64,000 bases of DNA from an uncultured Woeseiaceae bacterium (GTDB taxonomy: Bacteria; Pseudomonadota; Gammaproteobacteria; Steroidobacterales; Woeseiaceae), in the NCBI GenBank assembly GCA_947258565.1, contig CAMYJB010000003.1, positions 1 to 64,000 on the forward strand, in the 5' to 3' direction. Positions 1-8,092 of the stretch are shown piece by piece; position 1 is the first letter of the stretch, and every line of letters begins with the position of its first letter. Position numbers and translations under genes: made by a program. The notes beneath the pieces are model-generated. The model had not been told where the DNA came from. It made no database searches and worked only from the letters and a program-made list of their open reading frames with translations.

Positions 1-75
1 CGTTACCGTTCGACTTGCATGTGTTAGGCATGCCGCCAGCGTTCAATCTGAGCCAGGATCAAACTCTTCAGTTTA
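1..75 (-). rRNA. rrs: 16S rRNA, 5' end only
   Basis: Read on the minus strand, this is the conserved start of small-subunit rRNA, containing the universal 27F priming site (AGAGTTTGATCCTGGCTCAG) followed by GGCGGCATGCCTAACACATG and AAGTCGAACGG. The mature 5' end is placed near 75 by analogy with the E. coli 16S start. The remainder of the gene and of the rrn operon lies outside the window. The sequence is proteobacterial but too short to place below class. Confidence 0.97.
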
Positions 76-235
76 AAGCTTTGAGCTTAAAACAGAGCGT
101 AATCCCCACTCTAAATTACTTAGAATTTAGGTTGGTTCTTACACTCGAATTTGCCTCTGCAAATTCCAGCGCAAGCACCCACACAAATTATCTGAATGTA
201 TTGTTAAAGAGCGATCCCCGGTTTTTCGGGGCGGA
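76..235 (-). promoter_or_regulatory. rrn leader with boxA antiterminator
   Basis: The minus strand carries CGCTCTTTAACA (202-213), matching the rRNA boxA antitermination element. It is followed by a stretch close to the E. coli leader (…CAGATAATTTGTGTGGG). Just upstream of boxA is a boxB-like hairpin with CCCCG/CGGGG arms (216-231). In E. coli such elements recruit Nus factors so that RNA polymerase reads through rrn without Rho termination; function here is inferred from similarity. Confidence 0.88.
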
Positions 236-241
236 CCCACA

Positions 242-270
242 ATTATACAGGCGGAGCGCCATCGTTGGCT
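242..270 (-). promoter_or_regulatory. possible rrn P2 promoter
   Basis: A second consensus -10 (TATAAT on the minus strand, 242-247) lies about 100 bp downstream of P1, the usual P1-P2 distance. The -35 region around 265-270 is poor (AGCCAA), so this is a position-based call. Confidence 0.5.
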
Positions 271-340
271 AGTACTCGCCTGCCGTCGTACGTATGTTTT
301 GGGGTCTGCCGAGGGACACCGTACCCTCGGAGAGCGGGGC

Positions 341-368
341 ATTATAGCGGCCAACGTCTTGCCGTCAA
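341..368 (-). promoter_or_regulatory. rrn P1 promoter
   Basis: On the minus strand a -35 TTGACG (363-368) and a consensus -10 TATAAT (341-346) are separated by 16 bp. The discriminator after the -10 is GC-rich (GCCCCGC, 334-340), as in promoters under stringent control. An A/T-rich stretch upstream (about 370-395) could be an UP element. It drives the rrn operon leaving the left edge. Confidence 0.88.
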
Positions 369-420
369 CAGAAAATCGAAACTTTTGTGACATTTGCGCC
401 CGGCGCCCGGTAGCGGGCAC

Positions 421-753
421 CGCTCTGCCGTGCCGGCAACGCCCTGCTTTGAGAAAGATATAATTAAAACCAATAACTTAGATGTAGCCGACCGCATTGG
501 CCTGCCGCCGGCGGCCGGTTCGAGACTGCGCAGGCCACGGGCGCGGGCGGGAACCCCCGTGCCGATCTGCGCTGAGGGCGCCCGACGGCAACCTCTCAGA
601 ACCGGAAATTAGAGCCCGCCATGTGCCCGGCGCAGGTCCGTTCTGTCTTCGGATCGGCGTCCCTGAAATCAGCCTGCTTGTACTGATAACCGAACATGAT
701 TCGATTCAGCCTATGTGGCCGACCGCGGCGCTGTCCGGTTACCATAGGCTGCC
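421..753. other. Intergenic region between rrn P1 and the first plus-strand gene
   Basis: No convincing gene is seen in these 333 bp. Short open frames here lack good starts and homology. An isolated TATAAT (459-464) sits in an A/T-rich patch but has no good -35 at the right distance on the plus strand. The right part must hold the promoter for the gene at 754, which I could not pin down. Confidence 0.6.
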
Positions 754-1671
754 ATGGTCAGGCGCCTGTACGTACGACTACTCGCACTCGTAGCCCTGGG
801 GCTGGTTGGCTCGCCCCCTTGCCTGGCACAGGAACTGGCGCCTCGCTCTTACTGGCCTGCGCCGAAAGGAACCAAACTGCTGATCCTGGGGTACTCGCAT
901 CAATCCGGCGACGTGGTAACCGACCCTTCCCTGCCGCTCACCGGGGTAGACTCGAGCATCGATAGCGGCGTGATTGCCTATCAGCAGACCTTCGACCTGT
1001 TCGGAAGGACGAGCAATCTCCAGCTGCAGCTGCCGTATGTGGACGGCACGACGACCGGCCAGGTAAATAACGAAGCGGGACGCCGGGACGTCAATGGCTT
1101 CGCCGATTTCAGCGCCACGTTGTCGCTCAACCTGACCGGAGCGCCGTCGATGACACGGGAGGAGTTCCAGGCATGGCGCTCAGATCCGCAGCCCCTGCTG
1201 GCAGCGAGCATCAAGCTGGTTGCGCCAAGCGGCGAATACGAAGCGGACAAACTCATCAACATAGGCACCAATCGCTGGGCGATTCGTCCCCGGCTCGGCT
1301 ATATACAGCCACTCAGCGAAAACTGGTTGTTGGAGTTCGCTATCGGCGCCTGGTTTTTCGAAGATAACGACGAATTCCTTGGCACGACGCGCGAGCAGGA
1401 CCCGATCGGTGCCGTCGATTTCAGTCTCGTTCGGCGTATCAGGACCGGATTCTGGTTATCACTTGACCTGACTTACTATGTCGGTGGACGTTCAACAGTA
1501 GACGGTGACAAGAGCGCCGATTTTCAACGAAACTCCCGAGCCGGGCTGACGGTCGTGTACCCCCTGAAGCGCCACCACGCTGTAAAGCTCGCATGGAGCA
1601 ACGGTCTGGTCACCGAGTCGGGCGGCGACTTCCAGACAATTTTTCTCAATTACATTTACGTCATCAGGTGA
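754..1671 (+). CDS. Outer-membrane transporter-like protein (PF13557-like, MetA-pathway family)
   Basis: 305 aa. The N-terminus is a signal peptide (MVRRLYVRLLALVALGLVG, cleavage likely after PPCLAQ). The mature part is rich in alternating aromatic/hydrophobic strands with regular turns and ends in a hydrophobic strand closing on aromatic residues, as in beta-barrels. The pattern, with early YSHQSGD, a central YEADKLINIGTNRWAIRP and late FWLSLDLTYYVGG, resembles the family annotated as 'putative MetA-pathway of phenol degradation' or generic outer-membrane transporters. Substrate is unknown. No strong Shine-Dalgarno precedes ATG 754, but this start gives a proper signal peptide. A DUF481-type barrel protein follows 51 bp downstream, possibly cotranscribed. 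Confidence 0.65.
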   Translation: MVRRLYVRLLALVALGLVGSPPCLAQELAPRSYWPAPKGTKLLILGYSHQSGDVVTDPSLPLTGVDSSIDSGVIAYQQTFDLFGRTSNLQLQLPYVDGTTTGQVNNEAGRRDVNGFADFSATLSLNLTGAPSMTREEFQAWRSDPQPLLAASIKLVAPSGEYEADKLINIGTNRWAIRPRLGYIQPLSENWLLEFAIGAWFFEDNDEFLGTTREQDPIGAVDFSLVRRIRTGFWLSLDLTYYVGGRSTVDGDKSADFQRNSRAGLTVVYPLKRHHAVKLAWSNGLVTESGGDFQTIFLNYIYVIR

Positions 1672-1722
1672 TCCTGTGATCGCAGCAGGGTTACCACGTT
1701 GATTCCGGTCACGGAGATTCAA

Positions 1723-2721
1723 ATGCGAGTCCTGCTCATTGCCCTCTTGCTTCCTTGCGCCCTGGTACCTGCCGATGCTGCGGAGATCCATACCAGGGAC
1801 GGCAGCATCATTATCGGCGAGATCCTGGGCCTGGAGGACGGTGAAGACCTGATCGTCGACACCGAGTACATGGACGAAGTGACGATCGAATGGGAGGCAA
1901 TCGTAGAAATCCGCGAAACCCAGGTCATCGAGGTCGAGCTGTTCAATGGCCAGCGCCTGTTCGGCCGGGTGGTGATCGATGAGAACGGCGTCTCGATTAT
2001 CGGCGACGAGACGACTATCACGTTGCCTCCGGAGAGGGTGTTTGCGATTGCAGAGGTGAATGAGTCTTTCTGGGAAGGTCTCGAAATCTATACCGACATC
2101 GGCATGAATATCGTGCGCGGTAATAATGAAGTCACGCAGCTCAGTTTCGGTGCCGGGGTCGGCTACGATGGCCGCGACTTCGAGACGTCCGTCGACGCGA
2201 CGACGATCGTCAACGAGCAAACCGAAGGCCAGAACCTGAGGCGCGCGACGCTCGCCGGAAACTACACCTATCGATTGCCACGCAACTGGCAGGCGAGCGG
2301 GTTACTGCAGTTCGAGTCGGATGACCAGCAGGGGCTGAACCTCCGGACCCTGGTTGGCGGCGCGATCGGCAACCGTGTATACAATCAGCGCCGCATGCGT
2401 GTCGACCTGTTCGGCGGTCTCGTGCTCAACAGCGAGGAATTCGAAGAACAGCCGCGCACCGAATCTCTGGAAGGCCTGCTGGGTGCCGCGTATCGACTAC
2501 GTTCGGCGAAAGGCATCGATATCGATGCGTCGCTCGCGGTACTCCCCAGCCTGGAGCGAAGCGACCGTGTGCGTATGCAGTTTGACGGCTCACTTAGCTT
2601 CGACCTGTTCGCCGACCTGGATTTCAAGCTGACCGTTTACGACCGCTACGACAGCCAGCCACCACCCGGCAATGAGACCAACGATACAGGACTCACACTT
2701 GGGATCAGCTGGAGTTACTGA
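1723..2721 (+). CDS. DUF481-family (YdiY-like) outer-membrane protein
   Basis: 332 aa from ATG 1723, chosen over an upstream TTG at 1699 because GGAG (1713-1716) sits 6 nt before it and it gives a clean signal peptide (MRVLLIALLLPCALVPADA). After the signal come two short beta-rich repeats with 'HTRDGSIIIGEILGLEDG' and 'LFNGQRLFGRVV' motifs, reminiscent of small Sm-like folds. A C-terminal barrel of about 220 residues follows ('YTDIGMNIVRGNNEVTQLSF' to '…LTLGISWSY', ending in an aromatic residue like an outer-membrane insertion signal). Role unknown; DUF481 proteins are salt- or acid-induced outer-membrane proteins in some enterobacteria. Confidence 0.7.
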   Translation: MRVLLIALLLPCALVPADAAEIHTRDGSIIIGEILGLEDGEDLIVDTEYMDEVTIEWEAIVEIRETQVIEVELFNGQRLFGRVVIDENGVSIIGDETTITLPPERVFAIAEVNESFWEGLEIYTDIGMNIVRGNNEVTQLSFGAGVGYDGRDFETSVDATTIVNEQTEGQNLRRATLAGNYTYRLPRNWQASGLLQFESDDQQGLNLRTLVGGAIGNRVYNQRRMRVDLFGGLVLNSEEFEEQPRTESLEGLLGAAYRLRSAKGIDIDASLAVLPSLERSDRVRMQFDGSLSFDLFADLDFKLTVYDRYDSQPPPGNETNDTGLTLGISWSY

Positions 2722-2870
2722 GCAGGATTCGTGCGGCTCCTGACTTCGCGATTCGCCGTTTCTGCGTGTTGTCTTGCTGTTCTGGACTGGCGCATCGCTG
2801 CGTTTGCCGAAGGCGACGATGACGACCTGCACCTCCGCCTGATGTTTTTTCCCGACCCGGAATGACGGGG

Positions 2871-4103
2871 TCAGTCGTTCTCGTCTTCTGCGGATTCGGC
2901 GGCTTCGGCGCGGTCGCGGCTGTCGAGCCACGTCTCGTATTCGCTCGACAACAGCAGGTCAGCCATGGGCGGATCCTTCTCGAAGGCCTCGGGGCCCAGC
3001 GTATAGCCGAAAGTCTTCTCGAGTTGGTCGAGCGCTTCCACCGCCGCGTCGAATTGACGCATCGCCGTCCTGGCCCTCAGCGCGGACCACCAGCCGAGCT
3101 CGAGACCGGGCTCGCTCTGGACGGCCTGCTCCGCGTAGCTCAGCGCGTCCTCGATATTACCGAGCACCAGCGACGCCGCAGACAAACGCGCCGCCATGGC
3201 AGAGTCCTGCACTCCGAGGGTTGACTGCAGCCGCAGCAGCGTCTGCATCGCCTGTTCGTACTTTCGCGACGGGAAGTAGTAGTCGAGCAGCATCAAGGAG
3301 TACAGCGGCTCGTTCGGAAAATATTTGTCGACGTCAATGAGTGCCGTGCGCAGCTTGCGGCGATTACGTGTTGCCTTGGTGAGCTGCACCGACGTCTCCA
3401 CGACGACCCGCTGACGCCGCAATTTCTCGTCCACGTCTTTCAGAATGTCAAAATAGCGATCGACCTGCCGGTCCCGGGACGCCTTCAGCAATTCCGTTAC
3501 CTGAAAGGTCTGCTGCTCGGTCGGACCCTGGAAGTCGAGCAGCTTGCGAACGGCGGGCTTCCCGGGATTCGCCGCGATGAGCTGCATGCCCACAATGTCA
3601 CTGAATCTCTTGCCGTCGAGGTAGTCGATCCAGTCGACAATAACGACACGGCTCCTGTCGTCGAGCCGGAGTTCGTACTCGTGATAGTTGAACTGGAAGT
3701 CAGGCAGGTCGTATCGCACGATCGCCTTGCCACGGTCGCCTTTCGAGCCGAAGCCCAGCCATGCCGCCCGGATATTGCCCCCGGTATCCGCAAACGCGGA
3801 CTTGACGATATTCGCGAGGTTGTCGTCGAAACTCTCGCGGAAGCGCTGCTTGACCTTCGGGTCGATCAGCCGCAGCCCGAAGATGCGCTCCAGCATGTCG
3901 TCACGGTCGATGGCAAGTGCAAAGCGCTCGACCGAGTTGTTGTTGAGATCGGTAACGATGTCCTGGAAGCCGGCACGAAATATTTCCTGCCGCTCCAGCT
4001 CCGCGCGCATTTCCGCCTCGCGCGCGTCTTCCTGGGCGAGCGCTGCCGGCGCCCAGAGGGCAATGCCGGCCAGCAGACAAATTCTCGGTAACGAAGTGCT
4101 CAA
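2871..4103 (-). CDS. Secreted tetratricopeptide-repeat protein
   Basis: 410 aa, starting at TTG (4101-4103), which has GGGAG a few bases upstream and yields a signal peptide (MSTSLPRICLLAGIALWAPAALAQ). The first half (about 25-200) is an alpha/beta region with no motif I recognise. The second half (about 240-400) has helical repeats such as 'MAARLSAASLVLGNIEDALS' and 'LGWWSALRARTAMRQFDAAV' typical of TPRs, followed by an acidic tail. It is 15 bp downstream of tyrS on the same strand and likely cotranscribed. It is probably a periplasmic scaffold; the partner is unknown. Confidence 0.6.
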   Translation of the reverse strand: MSTSLPRICLLAGIALWAPAALAQEDAREAEMRAELERQEIFRAGFQDIVTDLNNNSVERFALAIDRDDMLERIFGLRLIDPKVKQRFRESFDDNLANIVKSAFADTGGNIRAAWLGFGSKGDRGKAIVRYDLPDFQFNYHEYELRLDDRSRVVIVDWIDYLDGKRFSDIVGMQLIAANPGKPAVRKLLDFQGPTEQQTFQVTELLKASRDRQVDRYFDILKDVDEKLRRQRVVVETSVQLTKATRNRRKLRTALIDVDKYFPNEPLYSLMLLDYYFPSRKYEQAMQTLLRLQSTLGVQDSAMAARLSAASLVLGNIEDALSYAEQAVQSEPGLELGWWSALRARTAMRQFDAAVEALDQLEKTFGYTLGPEAFEKDPPMADLLLSSEYETWLDSRDRAEAAESAEDEND

Positions 4104-4118
4104 GGTGACTCCCGGGTA

Positions 4119-5318
4119 TCAGTGCAGGCTCACACGTGCAAAACGTCTTCGACCAACCTGGTAGACATTGGTGCTGCCGGCATCGATCGTCAGCGACCGG
4201 TCCTCGACGCGTTCGCCGTCGATACGGACTGCGCCCTGCTTGATCATGCGGAACGCTTCGGAGGTGCTGCTGACCAGGCCGGCACCTTTGAGGAGGTGCG
4301 CAATGCCCAGCGTGCCGCCCTCGGCCTCGAGCGTGAGCTCGGGCATGTCGTCCGGCATGGCGCCCTCGCGGAAGCGCGATATGAATTCCTGCTTCGCGGC
4401 ATCGGCCGCGGCATCGTCATGAAATCGCGCCACGATCTCCATCGCGAGCTCGAACTTGACGTCGCGTGGATTCATCCCGTCCTCGACGCGCTTCCCCAGG
4501 TTCGCAATGTCGTCCAGCGAGCGGAAGCTCAGAACCTCGAAGTAACGCCACATCAGGTCGTCCGAGATCGACATGAGCTTGCCGAACATCTCGCCTGGCG
4601 GCTCTGTGATGCCGACGTAATTGCCGAGCGACTTCGACATCTTCTGCACGCCGTCGAGCCCCTCCAGAAGCGGCGTGGTCATGACGACCTGCGGCTCCTG
4701 CCCGTAGTCCTGCTGCAGCTGGCGGCCCACGAGCAGATTGAACTTCTGGTCCGTCCCGCCGAGCTCGATATCGGCCTTGAGGGCAACGGAGTCGTAACCC
4801 TGGACGATGGGGTACAGGAATTCGTGGATGGAGATCGGCTGACCACCCTCATACCGTTTCCGGAAGTCGTCGCGCTCGAGCATGCGGGCGACCGTATGGT
4901 GCGAAGCGAGCCTGACGAGACCGGCAGCATCCATATCGCCCATCCAGGTCGAGTTGAACTCGATACGGGTCTTCTCCTTGTCGAGGATCTTGTAAATCTG
5001 GGCCTCGTAGGTCTTGGCGTTTTCCCTGATCTCTGCGGCAGTCAGCGGCGGCCGGGTCGCATTCTTGCCCGACGGGTCGCCGATCATGCCGGTGAAATCA
5101 CCGATCAGGAAGACGACCTCGTGGCCGAATTCCTGGAACTGGCGCATCTTGTTGATGAGTACCGTGTGCCCGATGTGCAGGTCGGGCGCGGTCGGGTCGA
5201 AACCGGCCTTGACGACGAGCGGCCTGCCCTTGCCGAGTTTCGCCGTCAGACCGTCGTCAGGCAGCACCTCGTCGGTGCCGCGGGTCAGTTCCGCAATTTG
5301 TGCCTTGATGTCGCTCAT
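4119..5318 (-). CDS. tyrS: Tyrosyl-tRNA synthetase
   Basis: 399 aa class I aminoacyl-tRNA synthetase that charges tRNA-Tyr in the cytoplasm. Visible are the HIGH signature (residues 48-51, in DLHIGHT), the KMSKS loop (226-230), the tyrosine-pocket segment '[20 protein letters not shown]' and a C-terminal S4 RNA-binding domain from about residue 335 ('[19 protein letters not shown]'). Length and motifs fit the shorter HIGH/KMSKS-type TyrRS found in Pseudomonas. It is divergent from mepM. A TTGACA hexamer on the minus strand (5409-5414) may be its -35, though the matching -10 is weak. Confidence 0.97.
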   Translation of the reverse strand: MSDIKAQIAELTRGTDEVLPDDGLTAKLGKGRPLVVKAGFDPTAPDLHIGHTVLINKMRQFQEFGHEVVFLIGDFTGMIGDPSGKNATRPPLTAAEIRENAKTYEAQIYKILDKEKTRIEFNSTWMGDMDAAGLVRLASHHTVARMLERDDFRKRYEGGQPISIHEFLYPIVQGYDSVALKADIELGGTDQKFNLLVGRQLQQDYGQEPQVVMTTPLLEGLDGVQKMSKSLGNYVGITEPPGEMFGKLMSISDDLMWRYFEVLSFRSLDDIANLGKRVEDGMNPRDVKFELAMEIVARFHDDAAADAAKQEFISRFREGAMPDDMPELTLEAEGGTLGIAHLLKGAGLVSSTSEAFRMIKQGAVRIDGERVEDRSLTIDAGSTNVYQVGRRRFARVSLH

Positions 5319-5451
5319 TACTTCCTGTCGGTGACCGCCGTCGGCGTGCAGCGGAACTGTAGCATTCTCGGCCGTCGATGAAAGCCCTTATTGGCTACCT
5401 CGGCACCCTGTCAAGCTTCTCCGTTAACAGACTGACTTATAACAGTTTTCT

Positions 5452-5480
5452 TTGACCTTGCCGCAGCGTCACGGTAGAGT
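5452..5480 (+). promoter_or_regulatory. Sigma-70 promoter of mepM
   Basis: TTGACC (5452-5457) and TAGAGT (5475-5480) are separated by 17 bp and lie about 30 bp upstream of the chosen TTG start of the endopeptidase gene. Both hexamers match the sigma-70 consensus at 4-5 of 6 positions. Confidence 0.6.
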
Positions 5481-5510
5481 AGCGGCATTCTTCAACGTGG
5501 GGTCGCAGAC

Positions 5511-6899
5511 TTGCATCGTCCGGTCAGTCCATTACTGCACGATTACAAGCCGTCTGCAGCGAACAAGCCGAAAAAATCCAAAGCCCTGCAGTGGTTTGTC
5601 GTTGGCCTTGGCATTCCGCTCGCGGGCCTCGCCTTGGTCTCCGCGCTGACATCGACCACGCCGCCGGCAGCTCCGCCGGAAGAGCCGGTGATTACTGCGA
5701 CGGACGGTTCCGACTACGATGTAGAGACCCCCGTCGAACCGGTCTACGCGGCAACGCCCCTGGTACTCGCCGATGCGATTAACCCGCCCCCCTACCAGAC
5801 GTTGAACCTGACGATCGGGCGAGGCGACACGCTCGACAAGCTCTTCAGACAACACGACCTGGACCTCGGGCACCTGTCGGAGATTTCGCGGCTGGACGAG
5901 GCCCGCAAGCGATTCCGCAAACTGAAACCCGGCGATCAGTTCGAGATCACGCACGACCGGGGCGACCTCGTCAGTATGTACTCGAACCTGAACCTCACGA
6001 GCGCATTGAAGATCGAGCGCGCCGAGAGCGGTTTCAAAGCCGAAATCGTCGAGCGCGCCATCGAGAAACGCAAGCGGCTCGCCTACGGCACGATCGAGAG
6101 CTCGCTTTTCGAGAGCGCCGCCGACGCCGGTCTGTCCGACCGGGTCATCATGAATATCGCCGGCATCTTTGCCTGGGACGTCGACTTCGTCCTCGATATT
6201 CGCTCCGGTGACGACTACTACGTCCAGTACGAGGAGATCTGGCAGGACGGCGAGTACGTGATGGATGGCGAGATAATCGCGGCGGAATTCAACAACAATG
6301 GCCGAACCTACCATGCGATCCGCTTCGTGGACGACGAGGGCCGCAGCGACTACTTCACTCCGGACGGCCACAGCGTACGCAAGGCATTCCTGCGGGCCCC
6401 GGTGGACTTCACCCGCATCAGTTCCAACTTCAACCCGCGGCGGCGCCACCCGATATTGAACTCGATTCGTGCCCATCGTGGCGTCGACTACGCGGCGCCC
6501 CGAGGCACACCGATCAAGGCCGCGGGCGATGGCAAGGTCATCTTTCGCGGCGTAAAAGGCGGCTACGGCAAGACGATCATACTGCAGCACGGCGGCAACA
6601 TCACAACCCTGTATGCCCACATGTCGCGCTATGCCGGTGCGCGGATCGGCGGCCGGGTGCGGCAGGGACAGACCATCGGCTACGTCGGCGCGACGGGTCT
6701 CGCGACGGCAAATCACCTGCACTACGAGTATCGCCTGAATGGCGTGCATCGCAACCCGCGTACCGTCAGACTGCCGCAGGCCGATCCGATCGACCAGCGT
6801 TACCGGCAACGATTTCTCGCGACCGTGGAACCGATCCTGCAGGAACTCGAGAAATTCAAGAATACGCAGCTCGCTTCCGTCGCTTACAGCAACAAGTAG
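5511..6899 (+). CDS. mepM: Peptidoglycan DD-endopeptidase, M23 family (MepM-like)
   Basis: 462 aa from TTG 5511, the only in-frame start that keeps the N-terminal anchor. One transmembrane segment (about residues 26-46, 'LQWFVVGLGIPLAGLALVSA') is followed by a Pro-rich linker, a LysM/OapA-like domain (about 95-180) and a C-terminal M23 peptidase. The Zn-binding motifs are visible: HRGVDYAAP (H-x3-D) and HLHYEY (HxH). Such enzymes cut D,D-crosslinks to let the sacculus grow. The next gene, 12 bp downstream, is anmK, which recycles anhydro-MurNAc, so the pair couples wall opening and recycling; the same order occurs in Pseudomonas. Confidence 0.92.
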   Translation: MHRPVSPLLHDYKPSAANKPKKSKALQWFVVGLGIPLAGLALVSALTSTTPPAAPPEEPVITATDGSDYDVETPVEPVYAATPLVLADAINPPPYQTLNLTIGRGDTLDKLFRQHDLDLGHLSEISRLDEARKRFRKLKPGDQFEITHDRGDLVSMYSNLNLTSALKIERAESGFKAEIVERAIEKRKRLAYGTIESSLFESAADAGLSDRVIMNIAGIFAWDVDFVLDIRSGDDYYVQYEEIWQDGEYVMDGEIIAAEFNNNGRTYHAIRFVDDEGRSDYFTPDGHSVRKAFLRAPVDFTRISSNFNPRRRHPILNSIRAHRGVDYAAPRGTPIKAAGDGKVIFRGVKGGYGKTIILQHGGNITTLYAHMSRYAGARIGGRVRQGQTIGYVGATGLATANHLHYEYRLNGVHRNPRTVRLPQADPIDQRYRQRFLATVEPILQELEKFKNTQLASVAYSNK

Positions 6900-6911
6900 T
6901 GCGGGCGCGCG

Positions 6912-8018
6912 ATGCCTGATTACTACATCGGCCTGATCTCCGGTACGAGTATGGACGGCGTCGATGCCGCGCTGGTCCGGTTCGGCGAGCGCTCGGTCGA
7001 TATCCTGAGCGCAGGAACGAGCCCCTATCCCGAAGCGCTTCGCGCAAAACTGATTGGCGCCACTCAGGCGCCGGACGCCTGCACGGCCGACGTCATCGGA
7101 ACGCTCGATCACTGGGTCGGTGAGTGTTTTCGCGATGCCGTCCTCGGACTCCTGAAGGCAGCTGGTGTCGAGCCGGGCTCGGTGCACGCCATTGGCAGTC
7201 ACGGGCAGACCATCCGGCACCGGCCCGACGATGAACGGCCATTCACGCTGCAGATCGGTAACGCGGACGTCATCGCGAAGGGCACCGGCATCGACTGCAT
7301 TGCCGATTTCCGCAGCGCCGACCTGGCGCTGGGTGGTCAGGGTGCACCTCTGGCGCCGCCGTTTCACGAATGGCTGTTCGGTTCCGGGGATGTCGATCGC
7401 TGTGTACTCAATATCGGTGGCATGGCGAACCTCACCGTCCTGCCGGCGGCGCCGGGTCCCGTCAGCGGGTTCGATACCGGCCCGGGAAACACGCTGCTGG
7501 ACGCATGGATTCGGCGCCATCGCGATGTCGCCTTCGACGACGATGGCCGCTGGGCCGCGAGCGGCACGACGATTCCCTCGCTGCTCGACACCATGCGGGC
7601 GGACCCCTACTTCGGCAAGCCGCCCCCGAAAAGCACCGGCTTCGAGTACTTCAACGAGGCCTGGCTGTCCCGGCTGGTCGATGACGATGCAGACTGCGCC
7701 GACGTGCAGGCGACCCTCGCTGACCTGACGGCGACGACGATCGCCGACGCTATTCGCCTGCACGCCCCGCAGACCCGCGAGTTGCTGATCTGCGGCGGCG
7801 GCGTGCACAACCGGGACCTCGTCCGGCGGCTCGGGGACGGGCTTGGGCCGATCACGCTGGCATCGACAGCGGATTTCGGGCTGGACCCCGACCACGTGGA
7901 GGCTGCTGCCTTTGCCTGGCTTGCAAAGCGTACGCTGAACGGCGAGCCGGGCAATGCCCCCGAGGTTACCGGCGCCAGTCGCAAAACGGTGCTCGGCGCC
8001 ATCCACCGGGGCCGCTAA
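6912..8018 (+). CDS. anmK: Anhydro-N-acetylmuramic acid kinase
   Basis: 368 aa. It begins with the family signature 'YYIGLISGTSMDGVDAALV' (ATP-binding loop), followed by GSHGQTIRH, 'GNADVIAKGTGIDCIADFR', GGMANLT and GFDTGPGN, all typical of AnmK. It phosphorylates and opens 1,6-anhydro-MurNAc released from the wall to give MurNAc-6-phosphate for recycling. It lies 12 bp behind mepM; ampD, acting in the same recycling route, is at 48.9 kb. Confidence 0.96.
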   Translation: MPDYYIGLISGTSMDGVDAALVRFGERSVDILSAGTSPYPEALRAKLIGATQAPDACTADVIGTLDHWVGECFRDAVLGLLKAAGVEPGSVHAIGSHGQTIRHRPDDERPFTLQIGNADVIAKGTGIDCIADFRSADLALGGQGAPLAPPFHEWLFGSGDVDRCVLNIGGMANLTVLPAAPGPVSGFDTGPGNTLLDAWIRRHRDVAFDDDGRWAASGTTIPSLLDTMRADPYFGKPPPKSTGFEYFNEAWLSRLVDDDADCADVQATLADLTATTIADAIRLHAPQTRELLICGGGVHNRDLVRRLGDGLGPITLASTADFGLDPDHVEAAAFAWLAKRTLNGEPGNAPEVTGASRKTVLGAIHRGR

Positions 8019-8092
8019 ACTGAGCAACAGTTAAAGGTCTCGTAACGCCTGCGTTGTTATACTGGCGGGCCAGCCAAAAAAAAGAGAAGACC

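Noticed and set aside
454-470. TATAAT in an A/T-rich patch as a plus-strand promoter
   Set aside because: No -35 at 16-18 bp and about 290 bp from the next start codon; may be chance.
2850-2872. GACCC/GGGTC inverted repeat as a terminator between the DUF481 and TPR genes
   Set aside because: The T-run lies on the wrong side of the stem for either strand.
5532-8027. 831-codon open frame on the minus strand
   Set aside because: It lies opposite mepM and anmK, both with clear catalytic motifs; long antisense frames are expected at this GC content and the product has low-complexity Arg/Val/Gly-rich sequence without a family.
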